Assembly (NCBI GenBank): GCA_025458335.1
Contig: JALOSQ010000005.1
Location: forward strand, 1 to 55,797
Length of the DNA stretch: 55,797 nucleotides
DNA from: Ideonella sp.
GTDB taxonomy: Bacteria > Pseudomonadota > Gammaproteobacteria > Burkholderiales > Burkholderiaceae_C
Reading direction: 5' to 3'
In this document: positions 30,102 through 42,465 of the stretch, in pieces
Numbering within the stretch: position 1 is the stretch's first letter
Layout: each line of letters starts with the position of its first letter
Made by a program: the position numbers and the translations under genes
The notes under the pieces: generated by a model
What the model was told of the DNA's origin: nothing
What the model saw: only the letters and a program-made list of their open reading frames with translations
Database searches by the model: none

Positions 30102-30431
30102 ATGAGCAACCCCCTGATCAAGCACGTCTCGGACGCGACGTTCGATGCCGATGTGCTCAAGTCCGACAAGCCCGTCCTGGTCGACTACTGGGCCGAGTGG
30201 TGCGGCCCATGCAAGATGATCGCGCCGATCCTCGACGAAGTCTCCAAGGATTACGATGGGCGCGTGCAGATCGCGAAGATGAACGTCGACGAGAACCGTG
30301 ACGTCCCGGCCAAGATGGGCATCCGCGGGATCCCGACCCTGATGCTCTTCAAGGGCGGACAGCTCGCCGCCACGAAGGTCGGCGCGCTCTCCAAGGCCCA
30401 GTTGACCGCCTTCCTCGACGGCAACCTATAA
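30102..30431 (+). CDS. trxA: thioredoxin
   Basis: [64 protein letters not shown] aagga. Confidence 0.97.
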   Translation: MSNPLIKHVSDATFDADVLKSDKPVLVDYWAEWCGPCKMIAPILDEVSKDYDGRVQIAKMNVDENRDVPAKMGIRGIPTLMLFKGGQLAATKVGALSKAQLTAFLDGNL

Positions 30432-30432
30432 T
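30427..30432 (+). promoter_or_regulatory. TATAAT -10 candidate for rho, overlapping the trxA stop codon
   Basis: cctaTAATCT context: TATAAT at 30427-30432; no clear -35 checked. Confidence 0.4.
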
Positions 30433-30671
30433 CTGCCATCGGCTGCGGGCGATGATCCCGCAGCGATCCGGATGCAGGAGCAGGCGATCGTCGCCGAGCA
30501 CTCATCTGGCCGCGGTGCCCGAACGAGCGGCACCGGTCCTCCCCAAGCGCTTCGTCCCGACCTGGCCTCGCCGGCGGCTGCATGGCCTCTGCAAGACAGG
30601 TCGTGCGGCGGCCGGCTCTGGCCCGCACGTTCCGCCACGTCGGCGCGGACCCTCAGCGATCTCCCCCCGCC

Positions 30672-31959
30672 ATGCACCTGTCCGAACTGAAGGCCCTCCA
30701 CGTCTCCGAACTCATCAAGATGGGCGAGGCGCTGGAGATCGACAACGTCGCGCGCCTGCGCAAGCAGGAGCTGATGTTCGCGATCATGAAGAAGCGCGCC
30801 AAGGCCGGCCATGAAGAAGCGCGCCAAGGCCGGCGAGCAGGTCTTCGGCGACGGCGTGCTCGAGGTATTGCCCGACGGCTTCGGATTCCTGCGCGCGCCC
30901 GACGCGAGCTACATGGCGTCGACCGACGACATCTACCTGTCGCCGAGCCAGATCCGCCGCTTCAACCTGCACACCGGTGACATGGTGGAGGGCGAGGTGC
31001 GGGTGCCGAAGGACGGCGAGCGCTACTTCGCGCTGGTCAAGGTCGACCGCGTCAACGGCCTGACGCCCGAGGAGAGCAAGCACAAGATCATGTTCGAGAA
31101 CCTGACACCGCTGTTCCCGAAGGAACAGTTCAGGCTCGAGCGCGACATCAAGAGCGACGAGAACATCACCAGCCGCATCATCGACCTGATCGCGCCGATC
31201 GGCAAAGGCCAGCGAGCGCTGCTGGTGGCGCAGCCCAAGACCGGCAAGACGGTGATGATGCAGCACCTGGCCCACGCGATCGTGGCCAACTACCCCGAGG
31301 TGCACCTGATCGTCCTGAACGTGGACGAGCGCCCCGAGGAAGTGACCGAGATGCAGCGGACCATCCGCGGCGAGGTCATCAGTTCGACCTTCGACGAGCC
31401 GGCGGCGCGCCACGTGCAGGTGGCCGAGATGGTCATTGAGCGCGCCAAGCGACTCGTCGAGCTCAAGAAGGACGTGGTGATCCTGCTCGACTCGATTACC
31501 CGCCTGGCCCGGGCCTACAACAACGTGCTGCCATCCTCGGGCAAGGTCTTGACCGGCGGCGTCGACGCCAACGCGCTGCAGCGCCCCAAGCGCTTCTTCG
31601 GCGCGGCGCGCAACATCGAGGAAGGCGGGTCCCTGACCATCATCGGCACCGCGCTGATCGACACCGGCAGCCGGATGGACGAGGTGATCTACGAGGAGTT
31701 CAAGGGCACCGGCAACTGCGAGATCCACCTGGACCGTCGCATGGCCGAGAAGCGCGTCTACCCGGCCATCCTGATCAACAAGTCGGGCACCCGGCGCGAG
31801 GAACTGCTCTTCAAGCCGGAGATCCTCCAGAAGACCTGGATCCTGCGCAAGCTCCTGTACTCCATGGACGAGATCGAGGCGATGGAGTTCGTGCTCGACA
31901 AGATGAAGGCCACCAAGAGCAACCTCGATTTCTTCGACATGATGCGCAGGGGCGGCTGA
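30672..31959 (+). CDS. rho: transcription termination factor Rho, reading frame interrupted by a 25-bp tandem duplication
   Basis: N-part [46 protein letters not shown] is in one frame; the rest ([20 protein letters not shown]...[17 protein letters not shown]...) is in another. Intact downstream ORF 30811..31959. Confidence 0.93.
30785..30834. repeat. 25-bp perfect tandem duplication inside rho
   Basis: catgaagaagcgcgccaaggccggc at 30785-30809 and 30810-30834. Confidence 0.97.
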
Positions 31960-32038
31960 ACTACAATATCGGGCTTTGCCCCCGGAAAGTGCGCCTGCCC
32001 TTCGGCGTGGCGTGGCTCCCGAACCGAGCGAGAACCCC

Positions 32039-32302
32039 ATGAAAGACGGCATCCACCCCAACTATCGCGACGTCTGCTTCGTCGATCTGTCCAACGGTTT
32101 CAAGTTCGTGACGCGCTCGTGCGCGCCGACGCGGGAGACCATCAAGATGGAGGACGGCCGCGAGTTGCCGCTGTTCAAGCTCGAGACCACGAGCGAATCG
32201 CACCCGTTCTACACCGGCACCCAGAAGACCGTGGACTCCCTGGGTGGCCGGGTCGAGAAGTTCCGCAACAAGTTCGCGAAGGTCGGCGTCGGCAGGAAGT
32301 GA
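32039..32302 (+). CDS. rpmE2: 50S ribosomal protein L31 type B
   Basis: [28 protein letters not shown]...[25 protein letters not shown]; lacks the CxxC pairs of zinc-type L31. Confidence 0.95.
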   Translation: MKDGIHPNYRDVCFVDLSNGFKFVTRSCAPTRETIKMEDGRELPLFKLETTSESHPFYTGTQKTVDSLGGRVEKFRNKFAKVGVGRK

Positions 32303-32320
32303 CGGCCTGGGCGACCAACT

Positions 32321-32355
32321 CGAAGGGCAGCCCGAGCGGCTGCCCTTTGTTCTTG
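32321..32355 (+). terminator. intrinsic terminator after L31
   Basis: AAGGGCAG-cccgagcgg-CTGCCCTT followed by the T-rich tgttctt. Confidence 0.75.
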
Positions 32356-32410
32356 AGGAAACCGCCACCCGGCCATCGCCCGGCGCCGATGCTGCGCTGA
32401 CGCCGCGCCC

Positions 32411-34090
32411 GTGATGACGCCGAAGGCCACCAGCCCCGCCCTCGTGTCGCGCCAGGCGGCCACGCGCCTGCCGCGCGTCGCCCTCCTGCTCTTCTGTGCG
32501 GCCTACGTGCTGCCCGGGCTGTTCGGTCGCGATCCCTGGCGCAGCGCCGACGCCACCGCCTTCGGGTTCATGGCGAATCTGGCCGAGGGCAGCGCGTCGT
32601 GGCTCGATCCGACCATCGGTGGCCTGCCCGGTGACGGCGCCCTGTTGCCGTACTGGATCGGCGCCCTTTCGATCATGGCGCTCGGCGACCTGCTTGGCGC
32701 GCCGCTGGCCGCTCGTCTGCCGTTTGCGCTCCTGATGCTCGTGGTGTTGTCGTTCACGTGGTACGCGTGCTACCACCTGGCGCGTACCGAGGCTGCCCAG
32801 CCGTTGCCCTTCGCGTTCGGGGGCGAGGCCGACCCGGTCGACTACTCGCGCGCCGTGGCCGACGGCGCCGTCCTGGCGCTCATCGCCACGCTGGGCCTGC
32901 TGCAACTCGGTCACGAGACGACGCCCGAACTCGTCCAGCTCGGAGCGGTGACGGCCGTGCTGTACGCCCTGGCCGCCTGCCCCTTCCGACGGTGGGAGCC
33001 GCGCATCGCGATCGTGCTCGGGCTGCTGGCCCTTGCGGCCAGTGCCGCCCCCACCGTGGCCCTGGCGCTTGGGGTCGCGGGCAGCATCGTCTGCATGCGC
33101 TCTGCCTACCAGCCGACACGCCAGTTCGTGCCATGGGTCGTCGGCGCGACGCTGGCGGCAGCGCTCCTGGCGACGACCCTGGGCGTGTGGACCTGGCGCC
33201 TCCAGCCGCTCGACTCGCCGGAGGACCTTCTGCGCACCGCACGCCTGTTCGCCTGGTTTGCCTGGCCGACCTTGCCGCTCGCGGCCTGGACCCTGTGGCG
33301 ATGGCGCGCCCATTGGCTCAAGCGACACATCGCCGTGCCGCTGACCTGCGCCTCGGTCGCCATCGTGACCAGCCTGGCCGTTGGCGGGTACGACCGCGCC
33401 CTGTTGCTGGCGCTGCCCGCGCTCGCGGTGCTTGCCGCCTTCGCGCTGCCGACGCTGCGGCGCAGCGCCTCCGCCGCGATCGACTGGTTCTCGGTGTTCT
33501 TCTTCAGTGCCTGCGCGATCGTGGTGTGGGTCGTCTACGTCGCCATGCAGACCGGATGGCCGAGCGCGCCCGCGAACAACGTGCGCCGGCTCGCGCCCGG
33601 CTTCGAGCCGTCGTTCTCGTGGATCGCCCTCGTGGCCGCGGCCGCAGCCACACTCGCGTGGCTCGGGCTCGTTCACTGGCGCACCGGTCGCCAGCGACAC
33701 CCCTTGTGGAAGAGCATGGTCCTGCCGGCCAGCGGAGTCGCCTTGTGCTGGACCCTGCTGATGAGCCTGTGGCTGCCCCTGCTCGACCACGCCCGCAGCT
33801 TCCGGCCCCTGGTCGAACTTCTCCAGCCGCACCTGGATGGCAGCACGTGCGTCGTGGCCGAAGGCACCCCTCGCGCGCTGCAGGCATCGCTCGAGCATTT
33901 CGCCGGCCTTGAAGTCGTGGCCGGTCCGATGTCACCGCGCAAGCCGGCCTGCGACGTCCGACTGCTGTGGCTCACCCGTCAGCAGGCCACGCCTGCGACA
34001 GCGCCCGATTGGACCGAGGTCGCCGTCGTTCGCCACCCGAGCGACCGGGACAACCGGGTCCTGGTGTGGCGCCGCGCCGCACCGCCCTGA
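32411..34090 (+). CDS. polytopic membrane protein, ArnT/PMT-like glycosyltransferase
   Basis: Multiple TM segments; N-terminal LPGLFGRDPWRSADATAFGFMANL...WLDPTIGGLPGDGALLPYWIGAL resembles Burkholderiales ArnT-like proteins. Confidence 0.65.
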   Translation: MMTPKATSPALVSRQAATRLPRVALLLFCAAYVLPGLFGRDPWRSADATAFGFMANLAEGSASWLDPTIGGLPGDGALLPYWIGALSIMALGDLLGAPLAARLPFALLMLVVLSFTWYACYHLARTEAAQPLPFAFGGEADPVDYSRAVADGAVLALIATLGLLQLGHETTPELVQLGAVTAVLYALAACPFRRWEPRIAIVLGLLALAASAAPTVALALGVAGSIVCMRSAYQPTRQFVPWVVGATLAAALLATTLGVWTWRLQPLDSPEDLLRTARLFAWFAWPTLPLAAWTLWRWRAHWLKRHIAVPLTCASVAIVTSLAVGGYDRALLLALPALAVLAAFALPTLRRSASAAIDWFSVFFFSACAIVVWVVYVAMQTGWPSAPANNVRRLAPGFEPSFSWIALVAAAAATLAWLGLVHWRTGRQRHPLWKSMVLPASGVALCWTLLMSLWLPLLDHARSFRPLVELLQPHLDGSTCVVAEGTPRALQASLEHFAGLEVVAGPMSPRKPACDVRLLWLTRQQATPATAPDWTEVAVVRHPSDRDNRVLVWRRAAPP

Positions 34091-34115
34091 AGGCGGGCGA
34101 GCCGCACATGGACGG

Positions 34116-35447
34116 TCAGGCCGGGATCGCCTGAGCAATGCGCTCGGCGCAGCTCCGCGCCAATTCCGCGTCGGGGGCCTCGACCATGACGCGCACGACC
34201 GGCTCGGTCCCCGATGGCCGGATGAGCACACGGCCGCGCGAGCCCAGCCGGGCCTGCGCGTCGGCGATCGCTTCGCGCACGGGCGGGGCTTCCACCCATG
34301 GCGTCCCGGGGGCAAGGCGCACGTTCAGCAGGGTCTGCGGATAGAGCCGCAGGTCGGCCAGGAGCCCGTCCAGCCCGGTGCCGCGCCGGACCAGCGCCTG
34401 CAGCACCTGCAGCGCACTCACGATGCCGTCACCGGTCGTGTGGCAATCGAGGGCCAGCAGGTGCCCCGAGCTCTCGCCGCCAAGCTGCCAGCCGCGGGCA
34501 CTGAGCTCTTCCAGCACGTAGCGATCCCCCACCTTGGCCCTCACGAGCGGGATGTCGCGCTGCCGAAGCGCCACCTCGACCGCCATGTTCGTCATCAGGG
34601 TGCCGACGACGCCCGGGACCGACAGGCCACGCTCGACCCGGTCCATCACCATCGCGTAAAGCAGTTCGTCGCCGTTGTACAGGCGGCCGGCGGCGTCCGC
34701 CATGACGACGCGGTCGGCGTCGCCGTCCAGGGCAATGCCGATGTCGGCCCGGTGCTCGGCCACCGCCGCGACCAGGGCCGCGGGAGCCGTGGCCCCGACA
34801 CCGTCGTTGATGTTGCGGCCGTCTGGCGAGCATCCGATCGTCACCACGTCGGCGCCGAGTTCGTGGAACACCTCCCTCGCCACCTGGTAGGCCGCGCCAT
34901 GCGCCGCGTCGACCACGATCTTCAGGCCCGACAAGGAGAGATCGCCGGGGAAGGTGCCCTTGCAGAACTCGATGTAGCGACCACGGGCGTCCTCGACCCG
35001 GCGGGCCTTGCCGAGGGCATGCGACTCGGCCCAGGCTGGCGGCTGGGCCAGTGCAGCCTCGACGTCGGCCTCCCATCGATCGGGCAGCTTCTCCCCTTTC
35101 GAGGAAAAGAACTTGATGCCGTTGTCGGCGAACGGATTGTGCGATGCACTGATCACGACCCCGAGGCTCAGACGAAGCGCTCGCGTCAGGTAGGCGACGC
35201 CGGGTGTCGGGATCGGGCCGGTCATCAGCACGTCCACACCAGCCGACGAGAAACCCGCCTCCAGGGCCGCCTCGATCATGTAGCCGGAGATCCGCGTGTC
35301 CTTGCCCACGAGCACGACCGGGCGGCGATGCTCGGCCCGCAGGACCCGGCCCACGGCATGCCCGAGGCGCAGGATGAAGTCGGCCGTGATCGGGCCATGC
35401 CCGACCGTGCCGCGTATGCCGTCGGTGCCGAAGAACTGGCGCTGCAT
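34116..35447 (-). CDS. glmM: phosphoglucosamine mutase
   Basis: [65 protein letters not shown]. Confidence 0.96.
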   Translation of the reverse strand: MQRQFFGTDGIRGTVGHGPITADFILRLGHAVGRVLRAEHRRPVVLVGKDTRISGYMIEAALEAGFSSAGVDVLMTGPIPTPGVAYLTRALRLSLGVVISASHNPFADNGIKFFSSKGEKLPDRWEADVEAALAQPPAWAESHALGKARRVEDARGRYIEFCKGTFPGDLSLSGLKIVVDAAHGAAYQVAREVFHELGADVVTIGCSPDGRNINDGVGATAPAALVAAVAEHRADIGIALDGDADRVVMADAAGRLYNGDELLYAMVMDRVERGLSVPGVVGTLMTNMAVEVALRQRDIPLVRAKVGDRYVLEELSARGWQLGGESSGHLLALDCHTTGDGIVSALQVLQALVRRGTGLDGLLADLRLYPQTLLNVRLAPGTPWVEAPPVREAIADAQARLGSRGRVLIRPSGTEPVVRVMVEAPDAELARSCAERIAQAIPA

Positions 35448-35494
35448 TTGGTGACTCCTCCAAGGGGCCTCGAGGGCGCCCGGCTCCGATTGTT

Positions 35495-36379
35495 CTACTC
35501 GATCAGGCCGCTCTGGCCCCACACCCGCAACGCATCCACCGTCGCGGCGACATCGTGCACGCGAACGATCCGGGCGCCCCGCTGCACGCTCGCCAGCGCC
35601 GCCGCCAGGCTGGCCGGCAGCCGATCACCTGCCGGTCGGCCGGTCAGGTGCCCCAGCGTGCTCTTGCGCGACCAGCCGACCAGGATTCCTTGGGCCAGCG
35701 GAAGCAACCGCTCGAGCTGCCGCCAAAGGGCCAGGTTGTGGTCGACGGTCTTGCCGAAGCCGAAGCCGGGGTCCACCACGAGACGATCGCGGGAGACACC
35801 GGCCTGCTCAGCGGCGGCGACCCGTTCCGCAAGGAACTGCACCACCTCCCCGACGACGTCCCGGTAGGCCGGCGCCACCTGCATCGACTGGGGCGTGCCC
35901 TGCATGTGCATGAGGCACACCCCGGCTCGCGGGTGCGCGGCCAGCGCCTCGAGCGCGCCTGGATCCTGCAGGGCCTGGACGTCGTTCACCACATCCGCAC
36001 CGGCGGCGAGGGCCGCTGTCATGACCGGGGCCTTGCGGGTGTCGACGGAGACGGGAACGCCGAGCCCGAGAGCCCCCTCGAGGACCGGCAGGAGCCGGCG
36101 CAGCTCCTCGTCGGCCGGCACCGGCGGCGCGCCAGGGCGCGTGGATTCCGCCCCGAGGTCGAGCAGATCGGCGCCCTCCTCCACCGCGGCGCGGCAGCGC
36201 GCGAGCGCTTCAGCGGGATCCACGCCGCGTCCGCCCTCCCAGAACGAATCCGGGGTGACGTTGACGATTGCCATCACGCGTGGACGAGACAAGTCCACCC
36301 GATAACGGCCTGCCTGCCACACCCGGACCCTGGAGACGGCGACGGTGTCGGTCACGGTGGGCCAGGCCTCAAACGACAA
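35495..36379 (-). CDS. folP: dihydropteroate synthase
   Basis: [57 protein letters not shown]. Confidence 0.95.
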   Translation of the reverse strand: MSFEAWPTVTDTVAVSRVRVWQAGRYRVDLSRPRVMAIVNVTPDSFWEGGRGVDPAEALARCRAAVEEGADLLDLGAESTRPGAPPVPADEELRRLLPVLEGALGLGVPVSVDTRKAPVMTAALAAGADVVNDVQALQDPGALEALAAHPRAGVCLMHMQGTPQSMQVAPAYRDVVGEVVQFLAERVAAAEQAGVSRDRLVVDPGFGFGKTVDHNLALWRQLERLLPLAQGILVGWSRKSTLGHLTGRPAGDRLPASLAAALASVQRGARIVRVHDVAATVDALRVWGQSGLIE

Positions 36380-36425
36380 CGGGGCTGGCGCCCCGTCGTG
36401 GATCGGCGAAAGAAGAGGGCCCCGA

Positions 36426-38330
<1,905 letters not shown>

Positions 38331-38458
38331 TACGGCTCCTTCAGCGCATTTCGGATCACTCTATCGCGGGCGACCCTGGAAATACCGCTTGAAATGCGGT
38401 CGAGTTTAGTTCAGTCAAGGGTCGCTCGGGTATTTGGCCGGCCGAGGCCCGCTGGAGG

Positions 38459-39169
38459 TCAAGGCCTCCCTCCGGCGCCGGTCGCGCGCACGCCGCGCCC
38501 CACCAGAAAAGTCTCCGCGGACCGGTCCCGCGACGCCTTCGGCTTGATGGCCTTGACGACCCGGAATTGCCGCTTGAACCGCTCGACAAGCTGGCTGTAG
38601 CCGCTGCCGTGGAACACCTTGCAGACCAGGGCCCCCTCCGGCTTCAGGTGCGTGACCGCGAAGTCGACGGCAAGTTCCACGAGGTCGCTGACGCGGGCGG
38701 CGTCCGACGCTTCGACGCCGGAGAGGTTGGGCGCCATGTCGGACACCACCAGGTCCACGGGCGCGCTCCCGATGGCCTCGGCCAGCCGAGCGGCGACGTC
38801 TTCGTCACGGAAATCGCCTTGAAATACCTCAACGCCTTGGACTGGCTCCATCGGCAACAAGTCGAGCGCGATCACGCGCCATCCTGCCGAAGCTTGCGGG
38901 GGCGCGGCCGCGGCCGCCGGCCCGGGACGACCCGCCGCGAGCGCCTCGTATCGACGCCGCAGGTACTGGCTCCACGCCCCGGGCGCCGCACCCAGGTCGA
39001 CCGCCACCTGGCCGGCCTTGGTCAGGCCAAGGGCCTCGTCGATCTCGCGCAGCTTGTAGGCGGCACGCGACCGGTAGCCTTCCTTCTGGGCCAGGCGGAC
39101 GTAGGGGTCGGTGACATGGTCATGCAGCCAGGCCCGGTTGACCTTCGCGCTTCGGCGGCCGGCGCTCAT
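38459..39169 (-). CDS. rlmE: 23S rRNA (uridine2552-2'-O)-methyltransferase
   Basis: [63 protein letters not shown]. Confidence 0.95.
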   Translation of the reverse strand: MSAGRRSAKVNRAWLHDHVTDPYVRLAQKEGYRSRAAYKLREIDEALGLTKAGQVAVDLGAAPGAWSQYLRRRYEALAAGRPGPAAAAAPPQASAGWRVIALDLLPMEPVQGVEVFQGDFRDEDVAARLAEAIGSAPVDLVVSDMAPNLSGVEASDAARVSDLVELAVDFAVTHLKPEGALVCKVFHGSGYSQLVERFKRQFRVVKAIKPKASRDRSAETFLVGRGVRATGAGGRP

Positions 39170-39234
39170 CGGGCTGCCCTCGGCCGCGCCCGCGAGCGGG
39201 AGGCGTGCGCCGCAGCGGGCGGGATAATGCGTCG

Positions 39235-39711
39235 ATGCCTGCCATTGCCCTGACCCCGGCCGAGCGAAAGTCCAAGCGCTCGGCGTCCCATCACCTCGAC
39301 CCCGTCGTCATCGTCGGCGCGGAGGGGCTCAGCGACGCGGTCGTGCGCGAGATCGACGCCGCGTTGCGCGCGCACGAGCTGATCAAGGTCCGCGTGTTCT
39401 CCGACGACCGGATCGCCCGCGACGGCATGCTGACCATGCTCGCCGATCGGCTCGACGCGGCGCCCGTCCAGCACATCGGCAAGCTGCTCGTGCTGTGGCG
39501 ACCGGCGCCTGAGCCGGCAACCGGCGAAAGCGCCGACGCGGCGGGACCCGGGCCACGCCTGGTCAAGGTCGTGAAGTTCTCGCGCAGCGGCAATCATCGC
39601 GCGCAGGTCAAGACCGTCCGGGTGCTCGGCAACCAGCGGGTCACGCCGGGCGGCCTGGTCAAGCGCGCGAAACAACGCCAGAAGAGCCCCAAGAAGGCCG
39701 CCCCGCGCTGA
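39235..39711 (+). CDS. YhbY/CRM domain RNA-binding protein
   Basis: [50 protein letters not shown]; divergent from rlmE. Confidence 0.93.
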   Translation: MPAIALTPAERKSKRSASHHLDPVVIVGAEGLSDAVVREIDAALRAHELIKVRVFSDDRIARDGMLTMLADRLDAAPVQHIGKLLVLWRPAPEPATGESADAAGPGPRLVKVVKFSRSGNHRAQVKTVRVLGNQRVTPGGLVKRAKQRQKSPKKAAPR

Positions 39712-39769
39712 TGCCGAGCGGGCCGGCGCAGGCCTGCCGCTGCCCCCGGCGGGCGATGGATCAGGCCGC

Positions 39770-40237
39770 TCACCCCGCGGCCGCGGCTGCCGGCGGACGA
39801 CCGTCCTCCGGCCAGTCCCGGATGTAGGCCTTGAGCATTCGATTCTCGAAGTCCTGGGCGTCGACGACCGCCTTGGCGACGTCGTACAGGGACACGACGC
39901 CCATCAGCGTGCGTTGGTTCATCACCGGCATGTAGCGCGCGTGCTTGTTGAGCATCATGCGGCGCACCTCGTCGAGATCGGTCTCCGGGGTGCAGGTCAG
40001 CGGCGCATCGTCCATGACCGTGCGCACGATCGTGGTGCCGACGCCGCCTTGTCCCCGCGTCACGGCCGAGATCACTTCGCGGAAGGTCAGCATCCCGACG
40101 AGGTCGCCGTGCTCCATGACGACGAGCGAGCCGATGTCGCGCTCGGCCATGACCTCGATCGCTTCGCGAAGCGGCTCGTCGGGCCCGACGGTGTAAAGGG
40201 CGCTGCCCTTGACGCGGAGGATGTCGCTGACCTTCAT
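39770..40237 (-). CDS. CBS domain protein
   Basis: Two CBS-like units: EAIEVMAERDIGSLVVMEHGDLVGMLTFREV and DEVRRMMLNKHARYMPVMNQRTLMGVVSLYDV. Confidence 0.92.
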   Translation of the reverse strand: MKVSDILRVKGSALYTVGPDEPLREAIEVMAERDIGSLVVMEHGDLVGMLTFREVISAVTRGQGGVGTTIVRTVMDDAPLTCTPETDLDEVRRMMLNKHARYMPVMNQRTLMGVVSLYDVAKAVVDAQDFENRMLKAYIRDWPEDGRPPAAAAAG

Positions 40238-40330
40238 GCCGATCAATATAGACCACAATCGGCGGGCGTCGGCGCCAACCGTGCAGCCGGCCGTTCGACC
40301 CGGGCCAAGCCCCACCCCCGAGCCGCCACC

Positions 40331-41629
40331 ATGCCAGGACCCTCCGACCCCGGCTTCGACACGCTCGCCCTGCATGCCGGCGCGGCCCCCGACCCTGCCA
40401 CGGGGGCGCGTGCGGTGCCGATTCACCTGACGACGTCCTTCGTCTTCGAAAGCAGCGAGCACGCCGCCTCCCTGTTCAACCTGGAGCGCTCAGGGCACGT
40501 CTACAGCCGCATCAGCAACCCGACCAACGCCGTGCTCGAGGAGCGCGTCTCCGCGCTCGAAGGCGGCGTGGGCGCGATCGCCACCGCGAGCGGGCAGGCG
40601 GCACTCCACCTGGCCATCGCCACGCTGGCCGGCGCGGGCTCGCACGTCGTGTCGAGCGCCGCGCTGTACGGCGGGTCGCACAACCTGCTGCACTACACGC
40701 TGCCGCGCTTCGGCGTCTCGACCACGTTCGTCCCGCCGGGCGACCTGGACGCCTGGCGCGCGGCCATCCGCCCCGAGACGCGACTCCTGTTCGGCGAGAC
40801 GCTGGGCAACCCCGGGCTGGACGTGCTCGACATCCCGACGCTCGCGGAGCTCGCGCACGAGCACCGGCTGCCGCTGCTCGTGGACTCGACGCTCACCACC
40901 CCCTGGCTGATGCAGCCGCTCGCGCTCGGTGCCGACCTGGTCTACCACTCGGCCACCAAGTTCCTGAGCGGGCACGGCACCGTGATCGGCGGCGTGCTGG
41001 TCGACGGCGGTCGGTTCGACTGGGGGCAATCCGGTCGCTTTCCCGAGCTCTCCCAACCGTACGGCGGCTTCCACGGCATGGTGTTCGAGGAGGAAAGCAC
41101 GGTCGGTGCGTTCCTGCTGCGTGCCCGGCGCGAAGGGCTGCGCGACTTCGGCGCCTGCATGAGCCCGCATACCGCATGGCTGATCCTGCAGGGCATCGAG
41201 ACGTTGCCTCTGCGCATGGCGCGCCACGTCGACTCCACGCGCAAGGTGGTGGCCTTCCTCGCGTCGCATCCCGCGGTCGCCCGGGTCGGCTATCCGGAGC
41301 TCGAGAGTCATCCGAGCCACGCCCTCGCGCGGCGCCTGCTGCCGCGCGGTTGCGGCTCGGTGTTCAGCTTCGATCTGAAGGGTTCGAGGGCGCAGGGGCG
41401 GGCCTTCATCGAGGCGCTGAAGATCTTCAGCCACCTCGCCAATGTCGGCGACTGCCGCAGCCTGGTCATCCACCCGGCGAGCACGACGCACTTCCGCATG
41501 GACGAGGCGGCGCTGGCGGCAGCCGGCATCGCACCGGGGACGATCCGCCTGTCGATCGGTCTGGAGGACCCGGACGACCTGCTCGAGGACCTCAAGCGGG
41601 CCTTCAAGGTCGCGGAGAAGGCGGCATGA
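40331..41629 (+). CDS. metY: O-acetylhomoserine sulfhydrylase-type PLP enzyme
   Basis: YSRISNPTNAVLEERVSALEGG, ASGQAALHLAI, DSTLTTPWLMQPLALGADLVYHSATKFLSGHG. Confidence 0.9.
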   Translation: MPGPSDPGFDTLALHAGAAPDPATGARAVPIHLTTSFVFESSEHAASLFNLERSGHVYSRISNPTNAVLEERVSALEGGVGAIATASGQAALHLAIATLAGAGSHVVSSAALYGGSHNLLHYTLPRFGVSTTFVPPGDLDAWRAAIRPETRLLFGETLGNPGLDVLDIPTLAELAHEHRLPLLVDSTLTTPWLMQPLALGADLVYHSATKFLSGHGTVIGGVLVDGGRFDWGQSGRFPELSQPYGGFHGMVFEEESTVGAFLLRARREGLRDFGACMSPHTAWLILQGIETLPLRMARHVDSTRKVVAFLASHPAVARVGYPELESHPSHALARRLLPRGCGSVFSFDLKGSRAQGRAFIEALKIFSHLANVGDCRSLVIHPASTTHFRMDEAALAAAGIAPGTIRLSIGLEDPDDLLEDLKRAFKVAEKAA

Positions 41630-42426
41630 GGCTGAGGGTCGGTGGCCGCGAGGCCTATGCCTACACCGGCGGAAGACCGTTCGACCCCGCCCTGCCGGCC
41701 GTGGTGTTCGTGCACGGCGCCCTGCACGACCACAGCTGCTGGAACCTGTTGGCCCGGTGGTGCGCCCACCATGGCCACGCGGTGCTCGCGGTCGACCTGC
41801 CCGGCCACGCCCACAGCGAAGGACCGCCGCTGGACTCGGTCGAGGCGATCGCCGGGTGGCTCTGGTCGGTGCTGGATGCCGCCGGGCTGCAGCGCGCCGC
41901 GCTCGTCGGCCACAGCATGGGCTCGCTCGCCGCGCTGGAGGCCGCCGGCCAGGCGCCCGACCGCGTGACCCGCCTCGTGATGATGGGCACGGCCTACCCG
42001 ATGAAGGTCTCCGAGTCGCTGCTGACCACGGCGCTCGCCGACCCGCTGCGCGCCATCGACCTCGTCACGTCCTGGTCGTACTCCACCATTGCTGCCAAGC
42101 CGTCGTTCCCCGGCCCCGGCATGTGGCTGCACGGGAGCAACCGGGCGCTGATGCGCCGGATGCAGGCGGGCTGCACGACGCTGAACCTCTTTCACCACGA
42201 GTTCTCGATCTGCGACCGCTACCGAGGCGGCGAAGCGGCTGCCGCACGGGTCGCCTGCCCGGTGCACGTCGTCCTCGGGCGCGCCGATCAGATGACGCTG
42301 CCGCGCAGCGCGCGCGACCTGGCCACGGCACTGAAGGCCAAGGTGCACGTCGTGGAGGCGGGGCACAACCTCATGACCGAGGCCCCGGACGCGACGCTGG
42401 CGGCCCTGAGGGACTCGCTGGCCTGA
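41626..42426 (+). CDS. alpha/beta hydrolase
   Basis: VVFVHGALHDHSCW, LVGHSMGSLAALEAA, VEAGHNLMTEAP; ATGA overlap with metY. Confidence 0.9.
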   Translation: MRLRVGGREAYAYTGGRPFDPALPAVVFVHGALHDHSCWNLLARWCAHHGHAVLAVDLPGHAHSEGPPLDSVEAIAGWLWSVLDAAGLQRAALVGHSMGSLAALEAAGQAPDRVTRLVMMGTAYPMKVSESLLTTALADPLRAIDLVTSWSYSTIAAKPSFPGPGMWLHGSNRALMRRMQAGCTTLNLFHHEFSICDRYRGGEAAAARVACPVHVVLGRADQMTLPRSARDLATALKAKVHVVEAGHNLMTEAPDATLAALRDSLA

Positions 42427-42465
42427 CCGCGTGCACCGGGCGCCGCATACCGCGCCAGCCGCCCG

